Of a stretch of DNA of 64,000 nt, positions 32,856-41,730 are shown piece by piece. A program made the position numbers and the translations under genes. The stretch is taken from the NCBI RefSeq assembly GCF_900115095.1, contig NZ_FOVH01000003.1:434001-498000 (forward strand), in the 5' to 3' direction. The notes under the pieces are model-generated. The model did no database searches. It worked only from the letters and a program-made list of their open reading frames with translations, and was not told the DNA's origin. Within the stretch, counting starts at the first letter, position 1. Every line of letters begins with the position of its first letter. The DNA comes from Actinomadura madurae. GTDB taxonomy: Bacteria > Actinomycetota > Actinomycetes > Streptosporangiales > Streptosporangiaceae.

Positions 32856-34496
32856 TCATTTCTGGGGGGACGACCCCCCAGACCCCCCGGAGGGGGGATT
32901 CCAGAGTTCCAGGACCCCGTCCGACGAGCGCCACATCAGCGTCCAGCCCTCGGCCGGGGAAGGCCGCCACCCGCCGCCGATCTGCGACTCCATGCCGCGC
33001 CAGCGCGTGTAGAGCATCGGGCCCTCCGTCGCGTTGCGCGGGACCTGCCCCAGGTAGTGCGGGAAGTCGCGGATCTCGCCGCGCCAGACCGGACGCCCCC
33101 ACATGTCGCGGGTGTAGAAGGTGAGGGTCTGCGCGAGCCGCCGGTCGGCGCAGATCAGCGTGATGTCGCGGTGGTCGCCGAGATAGCCGCGCAGCTCGTT
33201 CCACGCCCTGTCGCGCGGCAGGTCCGGGACGGCGCGGACGGCGGCGACCGCGTACGTCCCGCCGAGCACGACCGCGAGGACGGGGACGACGACCGTCCGC
33301 AGACGCAGCCGGGAGACGAGGCCGGACGGCAGCATCCGGAACATCAGGATGAGCGAGCCGAACCCGCCGGCGAGCAGCGCGGGCAGCACCGAGAACCAGT
33401 ATCGCTGGAGCCACGCGCGCAGCGAGATGCTGTTCGGGTCGAGGACGCCGGAGAACAGCGTCAGCGGGACGGCGAGCGTGAAGAACCACACCAGGCACAG
33501 CCCGAGGCGCCGGTCGCGGGTGACGGCCCAGCCGACGATCGTGAGGGCCAGCGCGGCGGTGAAGACGAGGCCGAGCGGGTTCCAGTCGTGCATCGCGCGC
33601 AGGAACGAGCGGGCGGCGAGCGCGCGGGTCACGTAGTCGCGGGACTGGCCGCCGTGCTCGGCCGCCGACACGAGCCCGGCGAGCGGGCTGCCCCAGACGA
33701 TCTGGTTGTGGAGGAAGTTCAGCAGGAGGATCGCGAGCATCGGCGCGCCGACCGTGACGTTGCGGCGCCACGGGATCCGCAGCAGCGCCAGGTAGGCGGG
33801 GATGGCGAGGAACAGGAACGCCAGGAACTCGCGGACGAGGAACGAGGCGCCGAGGAACACCCCGGCGGCCAGCAGCATTCGGATCTGCGCCCGGCCGGTC
33901 CTGCGGCTCGCGACGACGAGCCCGGCCATCCCGATCGTGAACAGCCCGGCCCCCGGCATGTCCGGGAGCATCACCCCGGTCGACCAGGTGATCTCGTGGC
34001 CGAACGGGTTGGTCATCGTGAAGAACGGGTGGACGAGCAGGATCGCCGCCGACGCGACGCCCGCCACGTCGCCGAACAGGGAGCGGACGACCAGGTACGT
34101 CCCGACGAAGAACGCGGCGCCGCCGAGCCCGGCGACGGCGAAGTACGCGGCCTGGCCGTCGCCGAGGACCTCCTGGGCGAGCCGGGCGGGCAGCACCAGC
34201 CCGATCCGGGTGACCTGGTGGGGGACCTCGTCGAACGGCCACTGCGCGAGCGGGATGTCGGGCCAGTCGCGGGCGGCGAGCCACACGTAGTACGGGTCGA
34301 AGTACAGGGGCGGCGTCATGACCGTCCACTGCGCGAGCACCGTCGCCGCCGTGACCAGCAGCGACAGCCACACGACCCGGCGGGTCCGCCGCACCCGGCG
34401 CGCGGCCCGCGCGAGAAGGCTCCCGGATGGCCCGTCCTTCGGCTCGCCGCCGGTCACCGTCCGCGCAGCGGAGTCGTCGGAGGTGATCTGGGGCAT
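32856..34496 (-). CDS. Membrane glycosyltransferase-like protein (GT-C type)
   Basis: 546 residues from ATG 34496. After a basic cytosolic leader (ARRVRRTRR) there are about eleven membrane helices. The first outer loop has [16 protein letters not shown], with Asp in the usual GT-C catalytic place, and [39 protein letters not shown] and [21 protein letters not shown] resemble mannosyl- and arabinofuranosyl-type membrane transferases. A soluble C-terminal part (about 410-546) lies outside. Its final residues ([13 protein letters not shown]) are encoded by the C-run repeat. Divergent from metG by 55 bp, convergent with the similar gene at 30936. Confidence 0.82.
   Translation of the reverse strand: MPQITSDDSAARTVTGGEPKDGPSGSLLARAARRVRRTRRVVWLSLLVTAATVLAQWTVMTPPLYFDPYYVWLAARDWPDIPLAQWPFDEVPHQVTRIGLVLPARLAQEVLGDGQAAYFAVAGLGGAAFFVGTYLVVRSLFGDVAGVASAAILLVHPFFTMTNPFGHEITWSTGVMLPDMPGAGLFTIGMAGLVVASRRTGRAQIRMLLAAGVFLGASFLVREFLAFLFLAIPAYLALLRIPWRRNVTVGAPMLAILLLNFLHNQIVWGSPLAGLVSAAEHGGQSRDYVTRALAARSFLRAMHDWNPLGLVFTAALALTIVGWAVTRDRRLGLCLVWFFTLAVPLTLFSGVLDPNSISLRAWLQRYWFSVLPALLAGGFGSLILMFRMLPSGLVSRLRLRTVVVPVLAVVLGGTYAVAAVRAVPDLPRDRAWNELRGYLGDHRDITLICADRRLAQTLTFYTRDMWGRPVWRGEIRDFPHYLGQVPRNATEGPMLYTRWRGMESQIGGGWRPSPAEGWTLMWRSSDGVLELWNPPSGGSGGSSPQK
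32863..32897. terminator. Bidirectional terminator formed by C-run repeat, copy D
   Basis: TGGGGGG-ACGA-CCCCCCA (32863-32880) is a 7-bp stem with a four-base loop. It is followed by AG-type spacer and CCCCCC-GGA-GGGGGG (32883-32897), a second hairpin. It sits between two convergent genes, overlapping the last codons of the minus-strand one. There is no T-run, as usual for high-GC terminators. Confidence 0.7.
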
Positions 34497-34551
34497 GCGG
34501 GCCAGGCTACTCGCGTGCCGGTGCCGCCGTGACGCGACTACCCTTGATTCC

Positions 34552-36345
34552 ATGTCCTCGTCAAGCCGTCATATCTTGACCGCGCCCGCATGGCCGTACG
34601 CCAACGGGCCCCGTCACATCGGGCACGTCTCCGGTTTCGCGCTGCCCGCCGACATGTTCAGCCGCTACCAGCGGATGGCGGGCAACAAGGTCCTGATGGT
34701 CAGCGGCACCGACGAGCACGGCACGCCGATCCAGGTGCAGGCCGACAAGGAGGGCGTGACCGCCCGCGAGCTGGCCGACCGGTACAGCGCGGTGATCGCC
34801 GAGGACCTGCACGGCCTCGGGATGTCCTACGACCTGTTCACCCGCACGACGACGCTGAACCACTACGCGGTCGTCCAGGAGGTCTTCAAGGGCCTCTACG
34901 ACAACGGCTACATCTTCCCGCAGAAGACAATGGGCGCGATCTCGCCGTCCACCGGCCGGACGCTCCCGGACCGCTACATCGAGGGCACCTGCCCCATCTG
35001 CGGGTACGACGGGGCGCGCGGCGACCAGTGCGACAACTGCGGCAACCAGCTCGACCCCATCGACCTGATCAACCCGGTGTCCCGGATCAACGGCGAGACG
35101 CCGAAGTTCGTGGAGACCGAGCACTTCATGCTCGACCTGCCCGCGTTCACCGAGGTCCTCGGCCGGTACCTGCGCGGTAAGCAGGGCCAGTGGAGGCCGA
35201 ACGTGCTGAAGTTCGCGCTGAACCTGCTGGACGACATGCAGCCCCGCGCGATCAGTCGCGACCTCGACTGGGGCGTGCCGATCCCGCTGGACGGCTGGCG
35301 CGACAACCCGGCCAAGAAGCTGTACGTGTGGTTCGACGCGGTCGTCGGCTACTTCTCCGCGTCGGTGGAGTGGGCGCGGCGGTCCGGCGACCCGGAGGCG
35401 TGGCGCGCCTGGTGGCAGGACCCGGAGGCCCTGTCCTACTACTTCATGGGCAAGGACAACATCGTCTTCCACGCCGAGATCTGGCCGGCGATGCTGCTCG
35501 GTTACAGCGGCCAGGGCGACAAGGGCGGCACGCCCGGCTCGCTGGGCGCGCTGAACGTGCCGACGGAGGTCGTGTCGTCGGAGTTCCTGACGATGGAGGG
35601 CCGCAAGTTCTCCTCGTCCCGCCAGGTCGTCATCTACGTGAAGGACTTCCTGGAGCGCTACGACGTCGACGCGCTGCGCTACTACGTCGCGGTCGCCGGG
35701 CCGGAGAACCAGGACACCGACTTCACCTGGGCCGAGTTCGTCCGCCGCAACAACGACGAGCTGGTCGCCGCGTGGGGCAACCTCGTCAACCGGTCGGTGA
35801 ACATGGCGGCGAAGAACTACGGCGCGATCCCGGAGGCGGGCGACCTCACCGACGCCGACCGGGCGCTGATGGAGCGCAGCCGGAACGCGTTCGCGGCCGT
35901 GGGCGCCGAGCTCGGGCGGTCCCGGTTCAAGAACTCGATCACCGAGGCGCTGGACGTCGTCCGCGACGCGAACAAGTACCTGTCCGACCAGGCGCCCTGG
36001 AAGCTGAAGGACGACCCCGAGCGCGTCAAGTCGATCCTGCACACCGCGCTGCAGGTGGTCGACGACGCCAAGACGCTGCTGACGCCGTTCCTGCCGAACT
36101 CGTCCCAGAAGGTGTACGAGATGCTCGGCGGGCAGGGTGTGTGGAGCGGCATGCCGGAGTTGAAGACGGTGTCGGAGGAGGGCGGCCCCGACTACCGCGT
36201 CCTCACCGGCGACTACGCCACCGAGGCGCGCTGGGAGTCGATGCCGATCAAGCCGGGCGTGCCGCTGGCCAAGCCGACGCCGCTGTTCAAGAAGCTCGAC
36301 ACGTCCGTGGTGGACGAGGAACTCGCCAGGCTGGAGAACACGTGA
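34552..36345 (+). CDS. metG: Methionyl-tRNA synthetase
   Basis: 597 residues from ATG 34552. It charges tRNA-Met. HIGH is at residues 22-25 (PRHIGHVSG), and the second class I signature reads KFSSS near 350 instead of KMSKS, a variant known in this actinobacterial clade. Two cysteine pairs, CPICG and CDNCG (about 147-166), form the zinc knuckle of the connective domain. [23 protein letters not shown] and [13 protein letters not shown] are further MetRS marks. No C-terminal tRNA-binding EMAP domain is present. The stop overlaps the tatD start by 4 bp. Confidence 0.97.
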   Translation: MSSSSRHILTAPAWPYANGPRHIGHVSGFALPADMFSRYQRMAGNKVLMVSGTDEHGTPIQVQADKEGVTARELADRYSAVIAEDLHGLGMSYDLFTRTTTLNHYAVVQEVFKGLYDNGYIFPQKTMGAISPSTGRTLPDRYIEGTCPICGYDGARGDQCDNCGNQLDPIDLINPVSRINGETPKFVETEHFMLDLPAFTEVLGRYLRGKQGQWRPNVLKFALNLLDDMQPRAISRDLDWGVPIPLDGWRDNPAKKLYVWFDAVVGYFSASVEWARRSGDPEAWRAWWQDPEALSYYFMGKDNIVFHAEIWPAMLLGYSGQGDKGGTPGSLGALNVPTEVVSSEFLTMEGRKFSSSRQVVIYVKDFLERYDVDALRYYVAVAGPENQDTDFTWAEFVRRNNDELVAAWGNLVNRSVNMAAKNYGAIPEAGDLTDADRALMERSRNAFAAVGAELGRSRFKNSITEALDVVRDANKYLSDQAPWKLKDDPERVKSILHTALQVVDDAKTLLTPFLPNSSQKVYEMLGGQGVWSGMPELKTVSEEGGPDYRVLTGDYATEARWESMPIKPGVPLAKPTPLFKKLDTSVVDEELARLENT

Positions 36346-37166
36346 CCCGAGACGGGGACGGGCAGGCCTCACGGTCCTACCCGCCGTTGCCCGAGCGCCT
36401 GCCCGTCGACGTCTTCGACAGCCACTGCCATCTCGACATCGTCGAGACGCCCGTGGACGAGCAGCTGAAGTCGGCGAAGGCGGCCGGGATCGCGCGGATC
36501 GTCACGATCGGCTGCGACCTGCCGTCCTCCCGGTTCGCCGTGGAGGCCGCCGGCGAGTTCGACGACGTGTACGCGGCGGTCGCGATCCACCCCAACGAGA
36601 CGACGGGGATCTCCGACGCCGTCCTCACCGACGTCGAGCTGCTCGCCGCGCACTGGAAGGTCCGCGCGATCGGCGAGACGGGCCTGGACTACTACCGCGA
36701 CTGGGCGCCGAAGGACGACCAGCGGCGCGCGTTCCGCGGGCACATCGAGATCGCCAAGCGCACGGGCAAGGCGCTGGTCGTCCACGACCGGGAGGCGCAC
36801 GACGACGTGCTCGCCATCCTGGACGAGGTGGGCGCGCCGGACACGGTCGTCTTCCACTGCTTCTCCGGCGACGCCGCGATGGCGGAGATCTGCGCGGAGC
36901 ACGGCTACCTGATGAGCTTCGCCGGGAACGTCACGTTCAAGAACGCCGAGCCGCTGCGGGAGGCGCTGCGCGCGGCGCCGCTCGACCTCGTCCTCGTGGA
37001 GACGGACGCGCCGTTCCTGACCCCGATCCCGCACCGCGGGAAGCCGAACGCCTCCTACCTGATCCCGCACACGGTCCGGGCGATGGCGGAGGTCAAGGGC
37101 GTGGACGTGGCGGAGCTGTGCGCCGCGATCGCGGCGAACGGGGAGCGCGCCTTCGGTCCTTGGTGA
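36342..37166 (+). CDS. tatD: TatD-family metal-dependent DNase
   Basis: 274 residues from GTG 36342, overlapping the metG stop (GTGA). Metal-binding residues are in DSHCHLD (near 26), [26 protein letters not shown] and ETDAPFLTP, the full TatD set. Family members are 3'-5' exonucleases or deacylases that act in DNA repair and quality control. The metG-tatD-rpf-rsmA-ispE order is conserved in actinobacteria (for instance Rv1007c to Rv1011), which supports the assignment. Confidence 0.96.
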   Translation: MTRDGDGQASRSYPPLPERLPVDVFDSHCHLDIVETPVDEQLKSAKAAGIARIVTIGCDLPSSRFAVEAAGEFDDVYAAVAIHPNETTGISDAVLTDVELLAAHWKVRAIGETGLDYYRDWAPKDDQRRAFRGHIEIAKRTGKALVVHDREAHDDVLAILDEVGAPDTVVFHCFSGDAAMAEICAEHGYLMSFAGNVTFKNAEPLREALRAAPLDLVLVETDAPFLTPIPHRGKPNASYLIPHTVRAMAEVKGVDVAELCAAIAANGERAFGPW

Positions 37167-37303
37167 CCTAGTGGGACAAAAGGGACGTATCGCCCACAAG
37201 GTGCGGGTGAGGGCGTTGAGGTGGCGGAGGACGGGCGCGGGGCTCTAATGTCTGGCCCGTCGAACGGGCGCCCCCGAGCCCGGCCCCCCTGGAGGAACCT
37301 CCC

Positions 37304-38131
37304 GTGCCTTGGACAACCGCGCGTCGCGCACCCGTGCCCCGTGCCGTCCCCGTCCTGCTCGCGGCGAGCCTGCTCGCGACCGGAGCGCTGACCGCGTGCG
37401 GCGGGGACGGCGGCTCGGCGTCCCCGAAGACCGGGGCCGTCGCCGACGCGCCCCGCACCAGCGCGCCCGCCCCGCGCAAGATCGTGATCGTGGTCGACGC
37501 GAAGAAGACCGAGACGATGACGACCGGCACGACCGTCCAGCAGGTCCTGGAGCAGGCGAAGATCGCGCTCGGCCCGCACGACCTGGTCAAGCCGGCCGCC
37601 GACCAGCCCGCCGGGAACATGATCAAGATCATGCGGCTGCTGTCGGCGCCGGTGACCAAGGTCGTGAAGACGCCCGCGCCGACGATCCGCAAGAAGAGCT
37701 CGTCGGTCCCGCCGTGGAGCGAGAAGGAGCTGCGCAAGGGCCGCGCCGGCGTCAAGATCGTGCAGGTCGCCTACGTCCGCCGCAAGGGCAAGAAGGTCAA
37801 GAAGATCATCGCGCAGAAGGTGAAGCGCAAGCCGGTCGCGCGGATCCTCGCGGTCGGCCCGAAGTCGGCGAGCACCGGCTCGGCGGCGCGGCTGAACTGG
37901 GCGGGGCTCGCCAAGTGCGAGTCCGGCGGCAACCCGAAGGCCGTGAACCCGGCCGGGTACTACGGCCTCTACCAGTTCTCCATGGCCACGTGGACGTCGG
38001 TCGGCGGGAAGGGCCGGCCGTCGGACGCCAGCTCGGGCGAGCAGACCTACCGGGCCCAACTCCTGTACAACAAGGTGAACGGACGCTGGCAGGGCCAGTG
38101 GCCCAACTGCGGGAAATTCCTCTTCTCCTGA
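37304..38131 (+). CDS. Resuscitation-promoting factor (RpfB-like) lipoprotein
   Basis: 275 residues from GTG 37304, with GGAGG upstream. A signal peptide with lipobox (LTAC, Cys32) is followed by one DUF348-type module (about 58-100), a very basic G5 domain (about 110-185, [18 protein letters not shown] region), and the C-terminal lysozyme-like Rpf domain (about 197-275), with the catalytic Glu in AKCESGGNP and typical [12 protein letters not shown]. It hydrolyses peptidoglycan during regrowth and germination. Mycobacterial RpfB has three DUF348 modules, so this is a short form. The upstream spacer has a small hairpin (37255-37269), but no known riboswitch was recognised. Confidence 0.94.
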   Translation: MPWTTARRAPVPRAVPVLLAASLLATGALTACGGDGGSASPKTGAVADAPRTSAPAPRKIVIVVDAKKTETMTTGTTVQQVLEQAKIALGPHDLVKPAADQPAGNMIKIMRLLSAPVTKVVKTPAPTIRKKSSSVPPWSEKELRKGRAGVKIVQVAYVRRKGKKVKKIIAQKVKRKPVARILAVGPKSASTGSAARLNWAGLAKCESGGNPKAVNPAGYYGLYQFSMATWTSVGGKGRPSDASSGEQTYRAQLLYNKVNGRWQGQWPNCGKFLFS

Positions 38132-38148
38132 GCTGCGACAATCAGGAC

Positions 38149-39030
38149 GTGGGGGATACCAGGGGGCTGCTCGGGCCGGCGGACGTGCGCGAGCTGGCCG
38201 GGCGGCTCGGCATCCGGCCGACCAAGACGCTCGGCCAGAACTTCGTCATCGACGCCAACACGGTGCGCCGGATCGTCCGGGCCGCGGACCTCGCCCCGGA
38301 CGACGTCGTCATCGAGGTGGGCCCCGGGCTGGGGTCGCTCACGCTGGCGCTGCTGCCGGCGGCGCGCCGCGTCGTCGCCGTGGAGATCGACCCGGCGCTC
38401 GCCGCCGAGCTGCCCGCCACGGCCGCGGCGCGGGAGCCCGGGCTCGCGGAGCGGCTGGAGGTCGTGCGCGCCGACGCGATGAGGATCGCGGAGGTGCCGG
38501 GCCCGCCGCCGACGGCGCTCGTCGCGAACCTGCCGTACAACGTCGCGGTCCCGGTCGTCCTGCACCTGCTGGCCGTCCTGCCGTCGCTGCGGACCGCGCT
38601 CGTCATGGTGCAGGCCGAGGTCGCCGACCGGATGACCGCGGCGCCCGGCAGCCGGATCTACGGGGTGCCGTCGGTCAAGCTCGCCTGGTACGGGACGGCC
38701 CGCCGGGCGGGGCCGGTCGGCCGCGCCGTCTTCTGGCCCGCGCCGAACGTCGACTCGGGGCTCGTCGCGTTCACCCGCGGCGACCCGCCGCCGACCGCCG
38801 CGTCCCGCGAGGAGGTGTTCGCCGTGGTCGACGCCGCGTTCGCGCAGCGCCGCAAGACGCTGCGCGCGGCGCTCGCCGGGTGGGCCGGGTCCGCGCCCGC
38901 CGCCGAGGAGGCGCTGCGCGCCGCCGGGGTCGACCCGCGGGCCCGGGGAGAAGCGTTGGACGTGGCCGCCTTCGCCCGGATTGCCGAGTATGGTCCTTCA
39001 CGCCGGGGAGATCATCCCCACACCCCCTGA
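38149..39030 (+). CDS. rsmA: 16S rRNA dimethyladenosine transferase
   Basis: 293 residues from GTG 38149, 17 bp after the rpf gene. It dimethylates A1518 and A1519 of 16S rRNA in late 30S assembly. [11 protein letters not shown], the SAM motif [22 protein letters not shown] and the catalytic VANLPYN are all visible. [13 protein letters not shown] marks the C-terminal domain. The last codons (GDHPHTP) run through a degenerate copy of the C-run repeat. Followed by a short gap and the GH26-like gene, then ispE. Confidence 0.96.
   Translation: MGDTRGLLGPADVRELAGRLGIRPTKTLGQNFVIDANTVRRIVRAADLAPDDVVIEVGPGLGSLTLALLPAARRVVAVEIDPALAAELPATAAAREPGLAERLEVVRADAMRIAEVPGPPPTALVANLPYNVAVPVVLHLLAVLPSLRTALVMVQAEVADRMTAAPGSRIYGVPSVKLAWYGTARRAGPVGRAVFWPAPNVDSGLVAFTRGDPPPTAASREEVFAVVDAAFAQRRKTLRAALAGWAGSAPAAEEALRAAGVDPRARGEALDVAAFARIAEYGPSRRGDHPHTP
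39005..39027 (+). repeat. Degenerate C-run palindromic repeat, copy E
   Basis: GGGGA-GATCA-TCCCC followed by ACACCCCC matches the layout of the other copies with shorter runs. It covers the last codons of rsmA, as copy B does in the amidase, and could act as a weak terminator or stabiliser of the message. Confidence 0.5.
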
Positions 39031-39079
39031 GCGTCGCCTCTCGGGGATCACAAGCATCAGCACGGAGCCGGAGGTCGAT

Positions 39080-40222
39080 GTGAAGGCGCGTTCGCGGACG
39101 ACGCGGGCCAGGATGCCGATCGTGGCGACGGCGCTGCTCGCGACCGCCGGCATGATCGCGACGGTCGCCGCGAGCTGCGGGGACGGCGCGGGCGCGGCGC
39201 CGAAGATCACCACGACCGCGCGGGCGGGCGTGGCGCCCGTCCCGCCGAAGCAGGGCGCCTACTTCGGGGCCTGGGTGCCGCCGGAGGGCACCGGCCTGCC
39301 GTCCGGCTCGCCGTCCCCGTCCGCGTCCCCCTCGGACTCGCCCTCGGACTCGCCCTCGGGTTCCGCGTCCGCTTCGCCCTCCGGTTCACCGACCGGGAAG
39401 GACGCCGGCAAGCCCGGCATGGCGCCGGTCGCCGGCTTCGAGCGGCAGCTCGGCCGGCAGCTCGACATCGTGCAGAGCTACCGCGGCTGGAAGAGCGACT
39501 TCCCCGGCGCGCTGGAGAAGTCCGTCGCCGGCGGCAACCGCTACCTGCTGCTGACCTGGGCGGGCGCCGACACCCGCGAGATCGTCCAGGGCGAGCACGA
39601 CGAGCTGATCGAGCGGCGCGCCCGCGCCGTCAAGGCGCTCGGCAAGCCGGTCTTCCTGCGCTGGTCGCGCGACATGGACAAGTCCTCCAACGCGAAGCGC
39701 GTCCACTCGGCGGACGACTTCATCGCCGCGTGGAAGCACGTGCGGGAGATCTTCAAGCGGGAGAAGGTCGACAACGTGGCGTGGGTGTGGTGCCCCACCG
39801 CCCGCGGCTTCAGCGGTGCGAACGCCGGCTCCTACTACCCCGGCGACGACCAGGTCGACTGGATCTGCGCCGACGCCCAGCCCGGCGGCGACTACGACTA
39901 CCGCGACCTGTCGGAGGCCGTGAAGCTGTTCATGGAGTGGGCCCGCGGGCGCCGCAAGCCCATCATGATCGCCGAGTTCGGGGTGCCGAAGTCCTACGGC
40001 CCGCGCCGCGCCGAGTGGCTCCGCGAGGCGGCCAAGACGCTCCAGGACCCGCAGGTCAAGGCCGTCGTGTACTTCAACTCCGACGAGCAGGCCGAAAGCG
40101 CCCGCGACAAGCGCCGCGCCTACTCGGTGGTGGGCGACAAGCACGCCGCCTCCGCGCTCCGGGAGCTCGCGACGACCCCGTACTTCAACCCGCGCAACCT
40201 CCCCGTCACCAGCGGCGGATGA
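39080..40222 (+). CDS. GH26-like glycoside hydrolase lipoprotein
   Basis: 380 residues from GTG 39080, chosen because GGAGG stands five bases upstream. A signal peptide with lipobox (VAASC, about Cys33) is followed by a Ser/Pro/Asp linker (tandem SPSDSPSD, about 75-115) and a GH26-like TIM-barrel domain (about 120-380). KGG-type substrate loops are absent. The likely nucleophile is Glu in PIMIAEFGVP. The usual acid/base motif of GH26 mannanases (H-E-M-N) is replaced by FLRWSRDMDKSS, so activity is uncertain. It is inserted between rsmA and ispE, a place that in many relatives holds no such gene. It probably acts on a cell-surface glycan. Confidence 0.82.
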   Translation: MKARSRTTRARMPIVATALLATAGMIATVAASCGDGAGAAPKITTTARAGVAPVPPKQGAYFGAWVPPEGTGLPSGSPSPSASPSDSPSDSPSGSASASPSGSPTGKDAGKPGMAPVAGFERQLGRQLDIVQSYRGWKSDFPGALEKSVAGGNRYLLLTWAGADTREIVQGEHDELIERRARAVKALGKPVFLRWSRDMDKSSNAKRVHSADDFIAAWKHVREIFKREKVDNVAWVWCPTARGFSGANAGSYYPGDDQVDWICADAQPGGDYDYRDLSEAVKLFMEWARGRRKPIMIAEFGVPKSYGPRRAEWLREAAKTLQDPQVKAVVYFNSDEQAESARDKRRAYSVVGDKHAASALRELATTPYFNPRNLPVTSGG

Positions 40223-40243
40223 GGGTCCCGTAGGGTTTCGCGA

Positions 40244-41173
40244 GTGAACGCAGTGACGGTACGGGTCCCCGCCAAGGTGAACCTCCAGCTCGGCGTCGGA
40301 CCGCTCCGCGATGACGGCTACCACGACCTCGTCAACGTGTTCCACGCCGTCTCCCTGTTCGACGAGGTGACCGTCGAACCCGCGGGGAGCCTGGAGGTGC
40401 GCGTCCAGGCGGCCCCGCACTCGCGCGTGCCGGTCGGCGGCGTCCCGGCCGGCCCCGGCAACCTCGCCGCCCGCGCGGCGGGCCTCGTCGCCGCGCGCCT
40501 CGGCGTCCGGCCGGACGTCCGGCTCCGGATCCGCAAGGCGATCCCGGTCGCCGGCGGGATGGCGGGCGGCAGCGCCGACGCCGCCGCGGCGCTCGTCGGC
40601 TGCGCCCGCCTCTGGGACGACCGGGAGCGGCCCGCCCTCACCCGGGACGACCTGATGGAGCTCGGCGCGGACCTCGGCAGCGACGTCCCGTTCGCCGTCC
40701 TCGGCGGCACCGCCGTCGGCGTCGGGCGCGGCGAGCGCCTCACCCCCGCCCTCGCCCGCGGAACCTTCCACTGGGTGTTCGCCACCGCCGACGGCGGCCT
40801 GTCCACGCCCGCCGTGTACGGGGAGTGCGACCGGCTCCGCGCGGAGGCTGGGGAGGCGGCGACCCTGCCGCGGGTGTCCGAGCAGCTCATGACGGCGCTC
40901 GCCACCGGCGACGCCAAGGGCCTCGGCGCCGCGCTGACCAACGATCTCCAGCCGGCCGCGCTGTCGCTGCGCCCGTCGCTGCGCCGCACGATCGACGCGG
41001 GGCGCGACCTCGGCGCGATCGGCGCCGTCGTCTCCGGCTCCGGCCCCACGTGCGCCTTCCTGGCCGAGAGCGCCGACGACGCCGCCGAGCTCGCGGACGC
41101 GCTGGACGGCGCCGGCGTCGCCGGGCAGATCGTGCGGGCGTCCGGTCCCGTCCCGGGCGCCACGGTCGTATGA
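40244..41173 (+). CDS. ispE: 4-diphosphocytidyl-2-C-methyl-D-erythritol kinase
   Basis: 309 residues from GTG 40244. It phosphorylates the 2-hydroxyl of CDP-methylerythritol in the MEP pathway to isoprenoids. VRVPAKVNLQLGVGPLRDDGYH is the N-terminal substrate region; VAGGMAGGSADAAAAL (about 104-119) is the GHMP ATP loop; VSGSGPTCAFL is the third GHMP motif. Length is standard. It is the last conserved gene of the metG-to-ispE group, 21 bp after the GH26-like gene. Confidence 0.97.
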   Translation: MNAVTVRVPAKVNLQLGVGPLRDDGYHDLVNVFHAVSLFDEVTVEPAGSLEVRVQAAPHSRVPVGGVPAGPGNLAARAAGLVAARLGVRPDVRLRIRKAIPVAGGMAGGSADAAAALVGCARLWDDRERPALTRDDLMELGADLGSDVPFAVLGGTAVGVGRGERLTPALARGTFHWVFATADGGLSTPAVYGECDRLRAEAGEAATLPRVSEQLMTALATGDAKGLGAALTNDLQPAALSLRPSLRRTIDAGRDLGAIGAVVSGSGPTCAFLAESADDAAELADALDGAGVAGQIVRASGPVPGATVV

Positions 41174-41286
41174 CAGCGCCGCGGTAGCTGCTTCCGTCAC
41201 ACAAGCGAACTTCCGCCCCATGCCGGGCGTCTCCTACCCGTGACAGCGATTCCCTCCGGCACCGAATCATCCGGCGAGGTGGAGCG

Positions 41287-41427
41287 ATGACGTACCTGTC
41301 CGGGCTGATGGGCGTCGTGGCGCTCCTCATGATGGTGACGCTCGTCCTGCTGGCCGTCCGCCGCGACCGGGCACTGCGCCGCAACGCGCCCGAAAGGGTC
41401 GTGTCAGGGGACGCGGGCGGGCAGTAG
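41287..41427 (+). CDS. Small single-pass membrane protein
   Basis: 46 residues from ATG 41287, with GGAG at 41281-41284. Residues 4-25 form one hydrophobic helix (LSGLMGVVALLMMVTLVLLAV), followed by a basic stretch (RRDRALRRN) and a polar tail, so the C-terminus should be inside. It lies between ispE and another tiny membrane protein. No family recognised. The clear ribosome site and well-formed helix support a real gene. Confidence 0.55.
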   Translation: MTYLSGLMGVVALLMMVTLVLLAVRRDRALRRNAPERVVSGDAGGQ

Positions 41428-41468
41428 GCTCGCGAGCAGTCCCCCCGGCACCTTCCCCGATAAGGCGG

Positions 41469-41681
41469 ATGCGGATGCTCTCCAGTCTTCTGGTCCTGTT
41501 GTTGTTCGGGCTCGTCCTCGCCCTCGTCATCGGGGCCGTCGTCCTGGTGGTGGTCCTCGCCAACAGGTCGAAGCGGAAGGCCGGGACGGCGTACCGGCCG
41601 CCGGGCGCCCCCTATCCGCCCGGCCCGCCCTACCCGCCGGGCCAGCAGGGGCAGCAGGGCCCGCCGCCGCCCGGGTACTGA
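41469..41681 (+). CDS. Small membrane protein with Pro/Gly/Tyr-rich tail
   Basis: 70 residues from ATG 41469 (ATG 41475 is also possible). One strong membrane helix (about 5-32) is followed by RSKRK and a tail of Pro, Gly, Tyr and Gln (PYPPGPPYPPG) that looks disordered. Such a helix-basic-PY tail pattern is common in small actinomycete membrane proteins of unknown role. It may be cotranscribed with the 46-residue protein just upstream. Confidence 0.65.
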   Translation: MRMLSSLLVLLLFGLVLALVIGAVVLVVVLANRSKRKAGTAYRPPGAPYPPGPPYPPGQQGQQGPPPPGY

Positions 41682-41730
41682 TCGCGGGGCCGCGCGGGCG
41701 GCGCGGGGAAGGCAATACGCTTGAAGCGTC

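Noticed and set aside
37167-37303. Possible cyclic-di-AMP (ydaO type) riboswitch before the rpf gene
   Set aside because: These are known before actinobacterial rpf genes, but I could not find the conserved core in this 137-bp leader, only a small 6-bp hairpin.
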